From assembly GCA_018806985.1 (NCBI GenBank), contig JADANN010000108.1, positions 62,001 through 126,000 on the forward strand: 64,000 bases of DNA, in the 5' to 3' direction. Below, piece by piece: positions 11,107-21,909 of the stretch; positions within the stretch are counted from its first letter, which is position 1; each line of letters opens with the position of its first letter. The DNA is from Angiostrongylus vasorum. Taxonomy: Eukaryota > Nematoda > Chromadorea > Rhabditida > Metastrongylidae. The notes beneath the pieces are model-generated. The model was given only the letters and a program-made list of their open reading frames with translations, did no database searches and had not been told where the DNA came from. Position numbers and translations under genes: made by a program.

Positions 11107-12374
11107 GTGTGGAATAGTTGAACTAACAATTACGCTACGAGATTTCGTTTTCGTTCACTGTGGCGTATTCACCTTTAATCAAAATGCTTAAAGAACTCAG
11201 AATATCACAAACATATAAGAGAGGCTTGATTTTATCATTCCAAGGGTACATACCTACTTTAATACTTAGATGACCTATCTAATGATGACCCATGTTGATG
11301 ACTTTTCTGAAATGGCCGCATACGGCCTAATGGGTTCTAGTGAATTCATACAGTCCAATTTGCCCCCAACGTACAAGTTGGATTTATCATACATCTTTCT
11401 TCATGACTTAACAAACCTGTTTTATTGTTCCTTAAAATTTATTTAGTTGCTCTAAATAGTTCAGTGATTAGATTAATGCCGCATTCAGTGAGAGACGACG
11501 ATATGCTGCTGTAGAGAAAAGAGCTCTCTAAGCCGGAGAATGTTCGCAGACTGAAAGTCGTTAGTTCTATTTTTTTACCAAGGTCAATAAATATTTAATA
11601 CTATCTGACGAACTTTTTAGGGTTGTAATTTCTTGATGGAACTCATTGACAGAGTGCGACATTCTGAAAAGAAAGGCTATGTTTGTTTTATGCTTATTCT
11701 CTATTCAATTCTGTTGTGGTGATGTTCCAATCTAGGCGGTGCTCATTACATGTTCTTCAATAATTCCTTGTTTTATTTTTCTTGATCATTATGACGGTCA
11801 TGTTTTGAATTCCTATCGCAGGCGTCCACTTCTTTTCCTCGCATGAGAAATCAGATGCCATTTAGTCGTGAGGCCATGTGCCACGCCCTAGGCATCAGAG
11901 AGGGGTGATAACTGCGTGTGAAAACGACCATTTGCTTCTTTTCAAAGGTCGATTAATTTTTGAGGAGAAGCTTTCCGTACTTTGCTTCGCTATATTGTTT
12001 TATAGCTTCGTGTATGCATGATTATTTCCACGTGTGTGGTATATCTGGAATGAGTCTTGCACGTTCAACGGGTGGTCTCAATGAAGATATTAGAACGTGT
12101 CATATTGGTTCAGTCTTGATGTTTCCTCCTCTCCAAAAAAACAAACTATGTGTCTCCAGCTAGAGTTACTCTCATACATTCCTAAGTGCCAAAGCAAAGC
12201 ACATACAACTGCTTAGTCATAACCCTAAAAATGTGCAGCTTGGTTTTCGTATACCTTGGGCAAATAGTCTTCTCCGCAATCGAAGAATTTTTTTACTAGT
12301 ACGTATTCGAGTCTATGATTGGATCGTATGTGCAACAGATGCTTTTTTAAAGTCTGCTTTAGGTCTGCTGGCAG

Positions 12375-12491
12375 TTGGTGCAGAAGAGATACGAAAAGAT
12401 GGCCTCGAAAGTTGGCAACAGAGATAAGGATCTGTTAAATAAATATGAACGCTACGGATTAAATTTTACTGAGCCTTTTCTTACCAGAGAG
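12375..12491 (+). CDS. Unknown gene, exon 7
   Basis: 117 nt, exactly 39 codons, phase 0 at both ends: LVQKRYEKMASKVGNRDKDL, then a KYERYGLNFTEPFLTRE stretch. It has a strong donor (GTATGAG) and an acceptable acceptor (GGTCTGCTGGCAG). Charged and probably helical. It is followed by a roughly 100-bp intron typical of nematodes. Confidence 0.6.
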
Positions 12492-12592
12492 GTATGAGTT
12501 CGCAGTAATTTCATTCGTTTTGGATTTCCTATTCTCATACAGTGAGAATGTAATGGAGTTTTCCGGATATACAACACGTTTTTTCTTTCAAG

Positions 12593-12713
12593 CTAGTTAA
12601 AGAACTGACTGGTCGGTACACAATTACGAAGGCATTGAACCAAACAGTCTTTCGTCGAATTCAATGCCATGTTAGCTCGGGAGTGGTTATGGTTGGATTC
12701 GGTGAAAATGCAA
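12593..12713 (+). CDS. Unknown gene, exon 8
   Basis: 121 nt: LVKELTGRYTITKALNQTVF, then RRIQCHVSSGVVMVGFGENA, plus one base. Acceptor TTTTTTCTTTCAAG and donor GTGAGTG are both strong. It continues directly from exon 7 in phase 0. This is the best-supported coding piece of the gene; the protein family remains unrecognised. Confidence 0.65.
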
Positions 12714-12994
12714 GTGAGTGTTTTATCGCGACACGTTTTTGGCCAAATTACTATTTGCGCTTCATGATATATAATGATAGAGCCTATTTTCCATCGTTCG
12801 TACGTCGAGTACATTATTTATCATTCCGGACCCTGTATGTCTCAAATCACGCACATCAAGTATAAACCTGATTAGCCGTTTTGTCGATAAAAAAAGCAAC
12901 TAATTCTGTGGGATAATTTCGGGATAGACACAAAAATATCTTGGTGCCCTTTTCATCTGTCATACCCTTGCTGTCTTAATACTTCCTTCACCAG

Positions 12995-13037
12995 CGACAG
13001 TTTCTGCATTGCTCCAGTCCCATAAGACCAGTTTTCT
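12995..13037 (+). CDS. Unknown gene, candidate exon 9 (short)
   Basis: 43 nt after acceptor CTTCCTTCACCAG. It completes a Thr codon and reads TVSALLQSHKTSF with two bases over. The donor GTGTAT is weak. If no splice occurs here, the same frame ends at a stop at 13,060-13,062, giving an alternative C-terminus. Confidence 0.35.
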
Positions 13038-13237
13038 GTGTATTAATGATTGTAAAAAGTAGTTTTACACACAGGGGAATTCAGTGTGATACCTGTAGCT
13101 AGCAACCTATTGGATGAATATACGATTTTTGAAGGGTAGAAGAGAATGCGAGAAAATTAACGGTCGGAAAGTTAGAGAATCGCATGCGACAAATATTGAT
13201 CATTATGTGGTGAAATTCTTCCTTTACACTGAAACAG

Positions 13238-13331
13238 TTCAGAACTCTACCCAGAAGAGGAGCTGATGGAAGGTGCTGAAGTTTGCCAAGCTTCTACGTC
13301 GGCCAGTGCTGCTAAGACCACGCATCGATGA
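13238..13331 (+). CDS. Unknown gene, candidate terminal exon 10
   Basis: 94 nt after acceptor TTTACACTGAAACAG. It reads SELYPEEELMEGAEVC, then a Ser/Ala/Thr-rich tail ending TTHR and TGA. The phase fits exon 9. With it the ten exons sum to 1,032 nt, a multiple of three (343 codons plus stop). An AATAAA at 13,675-13,680 is a possible polyadenylation signal, although a SINE tail lies between. Confidence 0.42.
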
Positions 13332-13439
13332 CCGTTAGGGGCAAGAGAACGCTGAGAGGAATGCAAAGCTAGGTCCTCAGTTGTGCAGTTACTAGCATGT
13401 GGATCCCTGGAAAGTGTAGTAGTGGGCTAGAATCTGGGC

Positions 13440-13520
13440 TGGATTGTGAGTTTTGCAAATATCTCAGCGTCATTGTGATTGTCTGTCATATAGTACACTG
13501 CCGTGAAAAAAAATAACAGG
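13440..13520 (+). repeat. SINE-C 3' tail fragment
   Basis: Contains TTTTGCAAATATCTCAGCGT, then GTGATTGTCTG and CACTGCCGTGAAAAAA. This is the 3' half of the family seen most completely at 61,915-62,080 and also at 24,030 and 63,060. The tRNA-like head is missing. Confidence 0.7.
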
Positions 13521-13674
13521 CGAAAATTTAAAAAATTAAGCATTGTGGTTTTTAACTACATAACAAATCACAACAAGACTGTTTACTGTAGACAGAAACT
13601 GGAACTTGTCTGTAAAGATTGTTGAGCATATGTTATTATGTAGGATATGTTAATTGTATTCATGTATATTTTGA

Positions 13675-13680
13675 AATAAA
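13675..13680 (+). terminator. Possible polyadenylation signal of the unknown gene
   Basis: AATAAA about 345 nt after the modelled stop codon at 13,331, in an AT-rich stretch. The hexamer is common by chance here, so support comes only from its position. Confidence 0.3.
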
Positions 13681-13979
13681 TATTCTTCAGCACATCAAAA
13701 CTAAAGAGAAAAGATTACAAGTAAAACATCAGTAAAAGGTTTTGGTAACAGGACTCGATAAATGTTGGTAACGGCAGACTACGTTGAAGTACGTCAGTGA
13801 AAGCGTGCTCTGCGAATGACGAGCCGCTCTGAAGGACTCTTCACATTGATTATTCTACCGAACATTTTAGATAAGTGTCGAATTTCCATGTTAATGTACA
13901 GCAGAGACGTCTCTGTTCACTTCTCTAGGGAGCTGTCCCTACACTGGATACTGTTTTAGCCAGTAACAGTTTCACTGTG

Positions 13980-14454
13980 TCAGCGGGAGAGTTTCCCGAA
14001 AACCAATTTCGTTGTAAATTACTAAGTGTCAGGAATTCCACAGGCGACGTCCGCTGCAATTTCGGTGTCCGATAATTTATCGATCGTCTACAAGAAGCGT
14101 AGCTATGAAGTTCTGTGTTCTTAAAGAGATTACCAGTGAGAAAATAGAAGTCATGCCTTCAGAAGTGAAGATGACCATGCTCCCCTCGCGTATGACTCTG
14201 ACAGTAGCCACGGCGTCGTAAAATTCAAAGAAATGTGGTCGATCCTGGAGCGAGCTTTGTCGTGGGGAAGGGCTAGTCTTAGCTATCATTAGATTGTTCG
14301 GAAATTAAAGCGCGATACGAAGTCGTAATTGTCCTGTATATGTTTTAGCAATAATTTTTTCGAATGTTGCACTAGTATGAATCAATGTAAAGCCTGCTTT
14401 AAAAAACTTTCTCTCCCTCATTAAATTAGAGTAGAAATTGGATTTTTGACAACT
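13980..14454. repeat. Duplicated segment, inverted partner at 45,560-45,860
   Basis: Sequence such as GACTCTGACAGTAGCCACGG (14,200-14,219) and TCATTAGATTGTTCGG (14,287-14,302) recurs in reverse complement at 45,640-45,750. It carries no recognisable gene and adjoins the mariner piece in both places. Confidence 0.65.
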
Positions 14455-14805
14455 TTACAGGCCAGAAATTGAGTCATTATAGCAGCAATTTGACAAGTCT
14501 GCTTTGACGAGTGCCAACCCGATCGTAGTGCTATTCAAAACACCTCGAAACAGCGGGGCATGGACCAATGGAAGTGCTAAGGAACGCACTGTGCAATATT
14601 GGCTTTGAAAATTTCTTTGTGACGAATCTGACATTGACAGTAAAAGTGGTGATGGACGTCCTTCTGGCATTGACAACAACGAATTGAAACTTTTCCCGTA
14701 AAGAAGCACACGCAACACTGTTCGAGAACTCGGCGCAAGAATCTCTGCTATTTCGAGGGACCTAAAGAAAGTTGGAAAGCCGAAGAAGCTTGGAAACTAG
14801 GTGCC
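14455..14805 (+). mobile_element. Mariner-family transposase N-terminal fragment
   Basis: Encodes, with stops and frame changes, the DNA-binding half of a mariner-type transposase. Pieces seen are a VQYWL.KF-like block near 14,590, the SGDGRPSGIDNNELK block near 14,645, TRNTVRELGARIS near 14,706, and ISRDLKKVGKPKKLG near 14,745. The catalytic domain is absent. The same piece lies inverted at 45,105-45,540, and an internally deleted derivative is at 20,770-20,882. Confidence 0.75.
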
Positions 14806-14819
14806 GTTCGAGCTGTAGC

Positions 14820-14900
14820 AATATCAGGGAGTAACAGTAACGGCAGTAGCATTAGTATTAGCAATAATAATAACGGTAATAATAGTCAACAATAGTAATG
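14820..14900 (+). repeat. Imperfect AAT/AGT trinucleotide tract
   Basis: Interrupted trinucleotide repeat next to the mariner piece. Its reverse complement is at 45,020-45,100 next to the inverted partner, so the two were copied together. Confidence 0.8.
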
Positions 14901-15004
14901 CAGTAATAGTCCCTTCAGACGTTGGAGAACAGCCAGGACAAAATGGTTGTTGCGATACGTCGTGTTGGGTTATATGGACAAATTAACTGGATAAAATTAA
15001 CACG

Positions 15005-15415
15005 AAGGCACAATACTCCATTTACAAATACAAGTTCAAATCATTAAACTGGCAAAGTTGACGTGTTTATACTTCGCCGTAATTAAGTACTAACAAGTAA
15101 TTCCAATTCGGTATTGAGTTAAATGGTCTCAGTACTAAACGAATAACGTTTAACGTCTCGAATCAGGAGGTTAAACGTTGGACTTAGTATTCTGCTTTAC
15201 GTTTTCGAAATGACACCTGTTCTCCAACAGTTCCATTCAACATTTTCGCCGCAACAATGCTCCAGATAAAAAGGATAAAGCTGTCGACGTTGTCGGTTGA
15301 TTGAAGGATGTGCCATGGATTCCACTTCAACAAGCATCGTTCGAAGTGATTGATTGCATATCTAGCCTATACCATGGCTCGCAATACAGCACTGATGTAT
15401 CGTGTCAGTGTCAGT
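15005..15415 (-). repeat. SINE-A tail plus associated ~370-bp repeat
   Basis: Inverted relative to three sister copies at 19,870-20,390, 42,705-43,235 and 44,440-44,960. Each joins a SINE-A 3' end (GATAAAAAGGATAAAGCTGTCG here) to the same non-coding tail, which contains a CGAAATGACACCTGTTCTCC block. A fixed junction in four places means the composite was copied as a unit. Confidence 0.7.
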
Positions 15416-15639
15416 GTGGAATATGATAGTCGTAGAGATCCCGACTGCAGTTCTTCAGACTGATTCGTTTTTGAGCTACTTCCAACTGATTGTTCTTCCT
15501 ATACCGACCAGTGTAAATTCTTGCAAAAAGAACTTCTACATCTGGCACTTATTATTAGCCGTGTTCGGCGTGTTGCAGCAGAATCCCACTTCAGTATACA
15601 ATTCTTCTCGATCAACTCCTTGGTGCTAATCAAGACGCC

Positions 15640-16262
15640 GTCTGAACTTCGTATTTGAGCAGCAAAGAAGAGTTCGCCGCGAGTTTAAAGTCCTTCGCCA
15701 ACCAGTTTGCAATCCTTGGTCGGGTCTTCCTTTATTTGCCATATATATGAGGAGAGAATTTTATTGAGGATGTCCTTGTCATACACTACCTGTCATGTTT
15801 TTTTGGGCCATGTCATTGTCAACTTTTTCGCTGCATCGAATCCTGTACGGAGAAGGCGGTGAATCCAGCTGTTATTGACGTTGCAAGGAAGCACCGTCTT
15901 CTGTTCGTGAGAATATGGTCGATCTGCTCGTGAGTCGTAGGTAACAGTTTTTCTGACGCATACATTAAGGCAGGAAGAATGGTGGAGTCGAAAAGGTGTT
16001 CATGGAGTCAGGTATTCTTCGTTCTCCATACTACACTCTCGATGCTCCTGAAAGCTCTCCAACCCGCTTGCTTCCTTCTTCTCAACTCTAGAGGTAGGTT
16101 CATCGTATTCACTTCCCGACCAATATAGAGGTGGTTCGAGCATTCGGAGGTATTCGGAGTGCTGAGCGCGAATGGAGAATACGAAACCAATCCATTATCA
16201 TGAACACCAATTTTGCGAGATCTAGTTGGAGATCAATGTTCCCACAGGGGTTGTCAGTGTAA
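15640..16262 (-). mobile_element. RTE fragment: endonuclease end joined to RT C-terminal piece
   Basis: On the minus strand, 16,262-15,990 encodes an RTE RT C-terminal segment: MVSYSPFALSTPNTSECSNHLY, then RRKQAGWRAFRSIESVVWRTKNT, which matches the same region of RTE-A. The adjoining 15,960-15,640 looks like an EN-domain end (an HEQIDHILTN-like run followed by CCAGGATTCG-type family blocks). The stretch between these domains is deleted. Dead fragment. Confidence 0.65.
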
Positions 16263-16599
16263 TGATACGTTATCAAAATGTACTAATAATATGCGCCGCA
16301 CAGCATTCTTCAAAATACCTGGGAGCAATGTCGAAACCTTAGTCATGTACACAGTTCTAGAGAGGCATCACAAAAGAGTGCAGTGTTGTGTAAGAAACTG
16401 TTCCGAACAGCGAAGGAAACTTGGTAAAATGTATATTATTGCATAACACCGAATCGGATAAATCCAAATATTATTGAAAAAAAAATTTAAACATGAGCGA
16501 TTTAGAGAAAACCGGCTTCTATTTCTTAACCTTCCAGTTAACTGATGAGATAGCAGTTACGTGATAAAGTGGTGCCGTAACCTAAGTAACAAACACATG

Positions 16600-17690
16600 C
16601 TTTTTTTATTTCCTGTCTTCCTTCACACACAAACAGGGCGCTTGTTAGAAATATGTTTCGAACGGCCATCTATTTGTGCACGAAGGTGGAACTAAAGGAG
16701 GAATCGCGCGAGTTGGCTTGGCAAATAGCCATCTGCAATGGCAACGAAATTACAACACCACGAGATAAGCTTAGAAGGAGAGCGACTTTCCATAAGGAAA
16801 GGTTTATCCACAACAAAATCTCGTCTGTCTTGTCCTGTAATAGTGATGAAGTATATGTGGGCACAAAGGGATGCCTAAGAAGGGCAGGTCTAGAAGAATC
16901 CCGTGGCGATAATTAAAGTACCGCCGAATGCTCTTCGTCGTCAGTTAGTTCGTAGCCGCCTATGTGACCGTCCACGTGAAACACAAATTTGCGTAATTCA
17001 CCTTCATGGCAGTGACGGTGACCGCATGAGTTCACGTGCTATACATCTGATCTCTTGTAATGCTTGCGGAGCTGGATATGTTGGCGAGACGTGTTAATCT
17101 TTATTTAAGCGCATAAAAGAGTACCTAGCTGGAAAACGAAAAGCTAGACAAAGTAGCCTACCAAGGTGCGGGATAAAAAAGCACAGCGGAGACGATTATG
17201 ATACAAAAGTTGCTATCCTCGCATAGGATGCCAAAACGCCGTCGCGCAAAATTGTTGGGGGATTTTTTGGATAAATGCCAGACCCCTGGAATAAATAGCA
17301 GGCAGCAATGTCCAGAAATCACACGTGATACAACCCCCGTATGTTAAAATCTACTTTTTATGTGGGATAGTGCACTCATCAACCATATGCGACTCTAAGC
17401 CGCTGTTCTTCCCTCAGTAGAAAACACGTAAAAAACGGTGGGTTTTTCAAGAAGTTGCTGATCGTGTGATTATCATTCGGATATCCATCTTTCTGATGCA
17501 CTATGGAAGTATTCGGCATAACAAATTGCGTACCGACGTACCCTTCCGGGCTCTGAAGAAGGCGATGCTGCTGAAACGTCGACTTTACCGCAGTAAACAA
17601 TGAAGTAACTCCTCGTCTTTGCTAAACAAGAATATAGAGAATTTTTTGAAAAACACCTTTTTCTTCAGCCTCTCACCACCCCATAGGAGA
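16600..17690 (+). mobile_element. Penelope-like element, 3' part with GIY-YIG domain and ribozyme-like end
   Basis: PLEs encode an RT fused to a C-terminal GIY-YIG endonuclease. Here only the end of the RT (VRNMFRTAIYLCTKVELKEE near 16,650) and the GIY-YIG part remain: LRRQLVRSRLCDR, then HLISCNACGAGYVGET near 17,045-17,092. The next codons hit a stop where other copies read GETGRPLC. A KRIKEYLAGKRKARQS stretch follows in a shifted frame. The 3' end at 17,545-17,582 has the CTGAAGA...GAAACGTC core discussed under findings. Dead copy. Confidence 0.85.
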
Positions 17691-18320
17691 AAGCGTCCGT
17701 AAGGGCGACGCTCTAACAAAAGCTGTTGGCTGGCACTTTGCGTTGGGTGGTGACGTCATCAGCCTGTAGCGAGTAGAGTCTCAACCCCACTTTAATCTTA
17801 TTTCTACTAATGCCAAATTTTTTCCCTTAATTTTGCTAGTTTTTTTGAACGAATGTAATTAGAGTCTATTTTACGGAACACTGAGTCAACTTCAATGCTT
17901 CCACTGGAGAAAAATGACCACGGTACTTGGTTCACGACCACGGGAAACTGCGCAGTTCTGTCGTTTGAAAACCCATTATTCGCCTTCTTTCGGGCTTACT
18001 GTTGTTAGGATCCCGCACGTCAGGCAACCTACTGGCTGGCTTAAATGGAAAGTGCAGCAATTTTTTATCTATGAGGTAACACTTAGATGATAGTTTTATT
18101 TTTAAAAAAAACTGGCAAGTGTCTTGCGAATAGCAACCCCTCTGAAATTTCCTTCGACCTTCGACTTGAAACTCACAGTAGCATTTCCCTTTCCGATGAG
18201 GGGGTATCGTCCACGAAAAAGCGTACTATTTTGAGATTTTTTTTGTCTTCGAGCTTCTGCATGTTGGTTGGGCTGAAGTTTGAGGATTTCCTCTTGTTTT
18301 CATCATGAATATCGTTGAAT
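17691..18320. repeat. PLE-flanking segment, direct partner at 40,430-41,110
   Basis: Shares ordered blocks with 40,430-41,110: GTTGGCTG(G/C)CA, CTTATTTCTACTAA, GCAGTTCTGTCGTTTGAAAA and GAAAGTGCAGCAATTTT. Both follow the 3' end of a PLE and precede the same 300-bp repeat and an RTE-B fragment. No gene is seen in it. Confidence 0.65.
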
Positions 18321-18775
18321 ACCGATGAACTCGATTTCGAATCCCCTAGACAGCTGTTCTAGAGCGCCGCACATGTGTCAAAGCGAGTGGATGTTGCCCG
18401 AACAAGTCTGGCACCAATTTCGCGACCTTGGAGGGATAAGAGGTTTGCTGGCTCCAGAGCAGGAACCAACCATTGGATAGGTTTGGCCGTCCGCGTAGTG
18501 AAAGGCAATGCTATTGTTACGCAATCCGCTCTCTTGCTCTGCTATTATCTGTGAGAACTACCAAGTGTCTACATCTAAAAAAAAAGTAAAATGAACCCAT
18601 GTTTTTGGAGCTTTACTTGATATCTCGTTTGCCTCCCAATTTATCCATAAAAGCTCCTGTTTTACGAACAACTTTAATTGTAATGAGTAGTTTGCAATTA
18701 TTCGATTTTATATTTCCCCTGTATTTATAAATACATTCTTTTTTCACCACTCTATATCTATCGTTGCTGGGAAAT
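18321..18775 (+). repeat. Dispersed ~300-bp repeat plus PAP2-intron-like segment
   Basis: The first 280 bp recur at 33,400, 41,110 and 57,640 (blocks AACAAGTCTGG..CCAATTT and GAGCTTTACTTG(A/T)TATCTCG). The part from 18,610 resembles the sequence just before the C-terminal PAP2 exons at 33,860 and 58,109, yet no such exon follows here. Confidence 0.55.
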
Positions 18776-18779
18776 GTAG

Positions 18780-19870
18780 CCCCCCAGAAGGTTCTTACAG
18801 CGTGGGAAGTAGTCCGACGTTCAATCCGGAAACCCACTAAGAGTAAACCATTACTAGGATTCACCATCGCTCTGGTACCAAACCAATCGCATGGTAGCAA
18901 ACCTCGCACTACTATAGAAGGGCCGGCTACTGCATGTGGTGGTCCTGATGGAGGCCTCGACAGAGCTAACGATCCGTCTCCATGAACCACATTGGCTAAA
19001 CCAGCAAAAGTCCATCCTCAGTACTCCCGCACAATGGGAGCTCTCGCCAACAGCACAAAGGCGGTGAAACAACCTGCGAGAGGTGATGAAATCTTGGATT
19101 GCACGGAACGTCATTAGAAATGGACAATCCATCACGCCACGGACATGCCATGGAGAATGCTTCTTGCTCCACATTTGTAATACCAGCACATTCTCTTCAG
19201 AGGCCAATTTTAAATTCTTGTTGAGCACGCTGGTGGCATCAAATTCCATGTGATCGCCCCACAACAGCCTTGGAGGAAAATTCCCGTTATTAAGTGTCGG
19301 AGGCGGTGGCTTATTCGTATATCCATCTAGTTCCCGTATAGTCACCTCATACGAAGTCCTATCATCGTGCTTGCCTATCATTCGTCTCCAACTTCCGCGT
19401 CGAAAGAAAGGCATTGTTTTGTAGAGCACGTGATTAAGCATTTGACCTATTCTGCAGCCATTTTGAGAAAGTGTCCCGTAATATGAGGGTTTTTTTATAA
19501 GTTCATTGTTGGAGGGTTCAATGCAAAATTAGAAACGGCCAATGAATACGGATATAGGACAGAAAAAATTCGGAATCAGAGATCGACAATAAAAAGGTAA
19601 ACTGTCTTATGGGACTCCTCTCCGCAAAAAGTTTCCTCCATGCAATTCATTTTCCTGGAAAAGAGACGATCGCCGAAGGAGTTCGGAGTCTCCTAACGCC
19701 ATGATTCATGCGGAAACCGGTCATATTTTCACGAACAGAAAATAATTCCTCATTTACAACTCAGTGGCACCCCTTTCTATACTACATCTGATCACTGCCT
19801 TCTCCGTGCGAAAATTCGAATCACCAATGTGCTGGGCTCCTATCATTGTCCAAAGAAAACGAAACACTGA
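18780..19870 (+). mobile_element. RTE-B fragment (endonuclease region) with R310-like lead
   Basis: 18,780-19,000 resembles R310 in minus orientation. From about 19,100 the sequence parallels 41,560-42,300: the AACGTCATTAGAAA block, ATGCCATGGAGA, the TTCTCTTCAGAGGCCAA block and an endonuclease-like end near 19,780-19,830 (a TCTGATCACTGCCTTCTCCG block, i.e. SDHCLLR). Frames are broken throughout. The long minus-strand open frame at 18,854-19,441 is antisense to this and has no family support. Confidence 0.6.
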
Positions 19871-20390
19871 TTTGATGTATCGATGCGCTACCGGGAATCA
19901 TTGCATAGGCTAGATATGCATTCAATCGCCGTCAAACGATGCTTGGTGAAGTCGAATGCATGACGCATCCCTCAGGTGTCGATCAACGCCGACAGCTTCA
20001 TCCTTTTTATCTGGCGCATTGTTGCTGCGAAAATGTTGAACGGAACTGTTGGAGAACAGGTGTCATTTCGAAAACGTAAGGCACTATACGTTTACGTCCA
20101 CGACCACGTATCCGGCTAAGTCCAAACCTGAGCAAACCATTTCTACGCTGGAGAAATATGAATAAGTTATACAACTCTGCCTGACTCGGGACGTTAAATG
20201 CTATTTGTCTAATATTAAGGCTACTTAACCGAGTACCCAGTTAGAATCACTTCTTAGTAGTTGACTATCTCGAAATATAAAAATGTCGATAGTGCGTTTT
20301 TAAAACCTTAGCCCTTGTATTTCTAAATGAAGTTTTGAGCTTTTGTGTTCATTTTGTCAAGTTAATTTATTCACACTTCCCAAGGTTTTT
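19871..20390 (+). repeat. SINE-A (5'-truncated) plus ~370-bp tail
   Basis: A SINE-A 3' part ends in CTTCATCCTTTTTATCTGGC (about 19,995), followed by the common tail with GGTGTCATTTCGAAAACGTAAG and the GCAAACCATTTCTACGCTGG block. Sister copies are at 15,005 (inverted), 42,705 and 44,440. Confidence 0.75.
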
Positions 20391-20394
20391 TGCC

Positions 20395-20758
20395 ACATCG
20401 TGGCTGAGAGGTGTTCCTAGGTGTCGGATTGCGATGTACAGCGGGGGGATTCATCTACCCGGCAGGGTCTCCTAACCTGACAAGCAGTCTGACGTTTCCA
20501 TCAGGAGGCCCAGCTGACAGTAAACCAGTGCCAGGATCTGCCACTATCCTGGTATCAGACTAGTCGAGTGGTGGCAAGTTTCCCTCTGATCAACCAAGGC
20601 TGCGATTGCTTGTAGTGGTGAACACCTGCTGCAAATATTGGCCAGGCTGACCCCGGGATTCCAGGGAACCAAAGATGACTTAACCAGCAAGTCTCCGAAA
20701 AAATGGAGATTGTGCTGGAGCTTACACAACCAGTGAGGACGGGCCGTTCAAGTATCAA
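20395..20758 (-). repeat. R310 dispersed repeat, complete copy
   Basis: Full R310 on the minus strand, from the GGCCCGTCCTCACTGGTTGT end at 20,745 down to the CCTAGGAACACCTCTCAGCC end at 20,405. Adjacent to the mariner deletion derivative. Confidence 0.75.
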
Positions 20759-20769
20759 GTATCAAGTAT

Positions 20770-20882
20770 TATATCAGGTATTACTTCCTACTATTGTTAC
20801 ATCTGGTACGGCATCCAGTTTCCGAGTTTGAATTCCTCAAAGCAGACTTGTCAAATTACTGCTTTGTTGAATTGAAATTAAA
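20770..20882 (-). mobile_element. Internally deleted mariner derivative
   Basis: Short sequence joining the two outer parts of the mariner fragment found at 45,105-45,475: a CGGCATCCAGTTTCCGAG block runs straight into the AGCAGACTTGTCAAATTACTGC block. The intervening transposase coding has gone, as in MITE-like derivatives. Confidence 0.6.
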
Positions 20883-21640
20883 ACTTCTTACATGTTTTTA
20901 CAGCATTTACAACCTGTTTATTAAGCGGGTCGTGGCCGATAGCGACGGTAGCGTCATCGCTTATAGTGTTAAAAAATAGAGATAACGAAAAAACACAGCG
21001 TGATTTGGAATTTTCGAGTCGATCCACATCGATATTGATAGGACCATGTTCATTCAAGCTTAACATGACAAGAAAGAAATAAGGTAGCACTATTGGAACA
21101 GTTCATATTGTAGAGTCTTACTTGTTATCACTTTTATCAGTGATTTATCGGGAATATCAAAGGTGCAGACCCATCACACACATATTCCTGCTGCCCTCCT
21201 GGCGTGTAAATTCTCAGGCAAGTTATCAAGATATTGACTGTTCAGCATCCCATGCACCACGGAGAACACTATTTTTGTTACGATCTGTAAGCTGAAGTGG
21301 TGATATTCGGGCCATCACCGCGCTTTTGCTGACCACTATCCAACCCTGATTTCGTGATTAAACTTACTAAAACCAGAGGACAAAACCAATTGTCGTAACT
21401 GTTTGGTAAAAAGGGCATAAAAAGAATAGAAAAACTGCTAGAAAGGCGTTGCATGGATTCATTTAGTGATGGTACTTCACGGCAGTGCACGGTTCTTCAA
21501 CAGGAAAACGATCGTCCTCAATTTCTTTCTGCTCTATGGATTCGGTGCGATTACGAATTTTTCCTAAATGCTTTTTTAGACTTTATCATAATATCCGATT
21601 TATTTTTTCAATTAGTCTTTCCTTTTCACATTAAAAATGA
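20883..21640. other. No gene recognised
   Basis: About 750 bp with only short open frames and no similarity to other parts of the window that I can see. Confidence 0.35.
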
Positions 21641-21646
21641 GCTCAA

Positions 21647-21736
21647 TATGCTTCTATGTTCTGTTCTTCTATGTTCTTCTTCTATGTTCTATGTTCTTGT
21701 TTCTGTTCTTCTTTCTTCTATGTTCTTCTATGTTCA
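21647..21736 (+). repeat. TTCTATGTTC minisatellite
   Basis: Imperfect tandem repeats of TTCTATGTTC and TTCTTCTATG. The Cys/Phe/Ser-rich open frames across it are artefacts of the repeat. Confidence 0.85.
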
Positions 21737-21789
21737 AGACTTTTTGCTTACCGCCAGAACAATGTACCAACTTTCTACCGCGGAGAAAT

Positions 21790-21885
21790 GAGAGGCTTGG
21801 TGAGCTCGCAGCAGGATCAAACCAGCACAGTGCACTTGATGATTGGCATCAGTACCACTGTGCTACACGACTCTATAAGTATTAA
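21790..21885 (-). repeat. tRNA-derived SINE head
   Basis: On the minus strand GTGTAGCACAGTGGTACTGATG carries an A box (TAGCACAGTGG, perfect to TRGCNNAGYNGG). GCTGGTTTGATCCTGC about 45 nt on is a near B box. No tRNA cloverleaf is evident, so a SINE head is preferred to a true tRNA gene. Confidence 0.6.
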
Positions 21886-21909
21886 TTAAACCTATTATAT
21901 TGTCATTTA

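Noticed and set aside
18854..19441. 195-codon minus-strand open frame
   Set aside because: Antisense to a decayed RTE-B endonuclease region that parallels 41.6-42.3 kb; no family similarity in this frame and low-complexity Arg/Thr/Ser composition.
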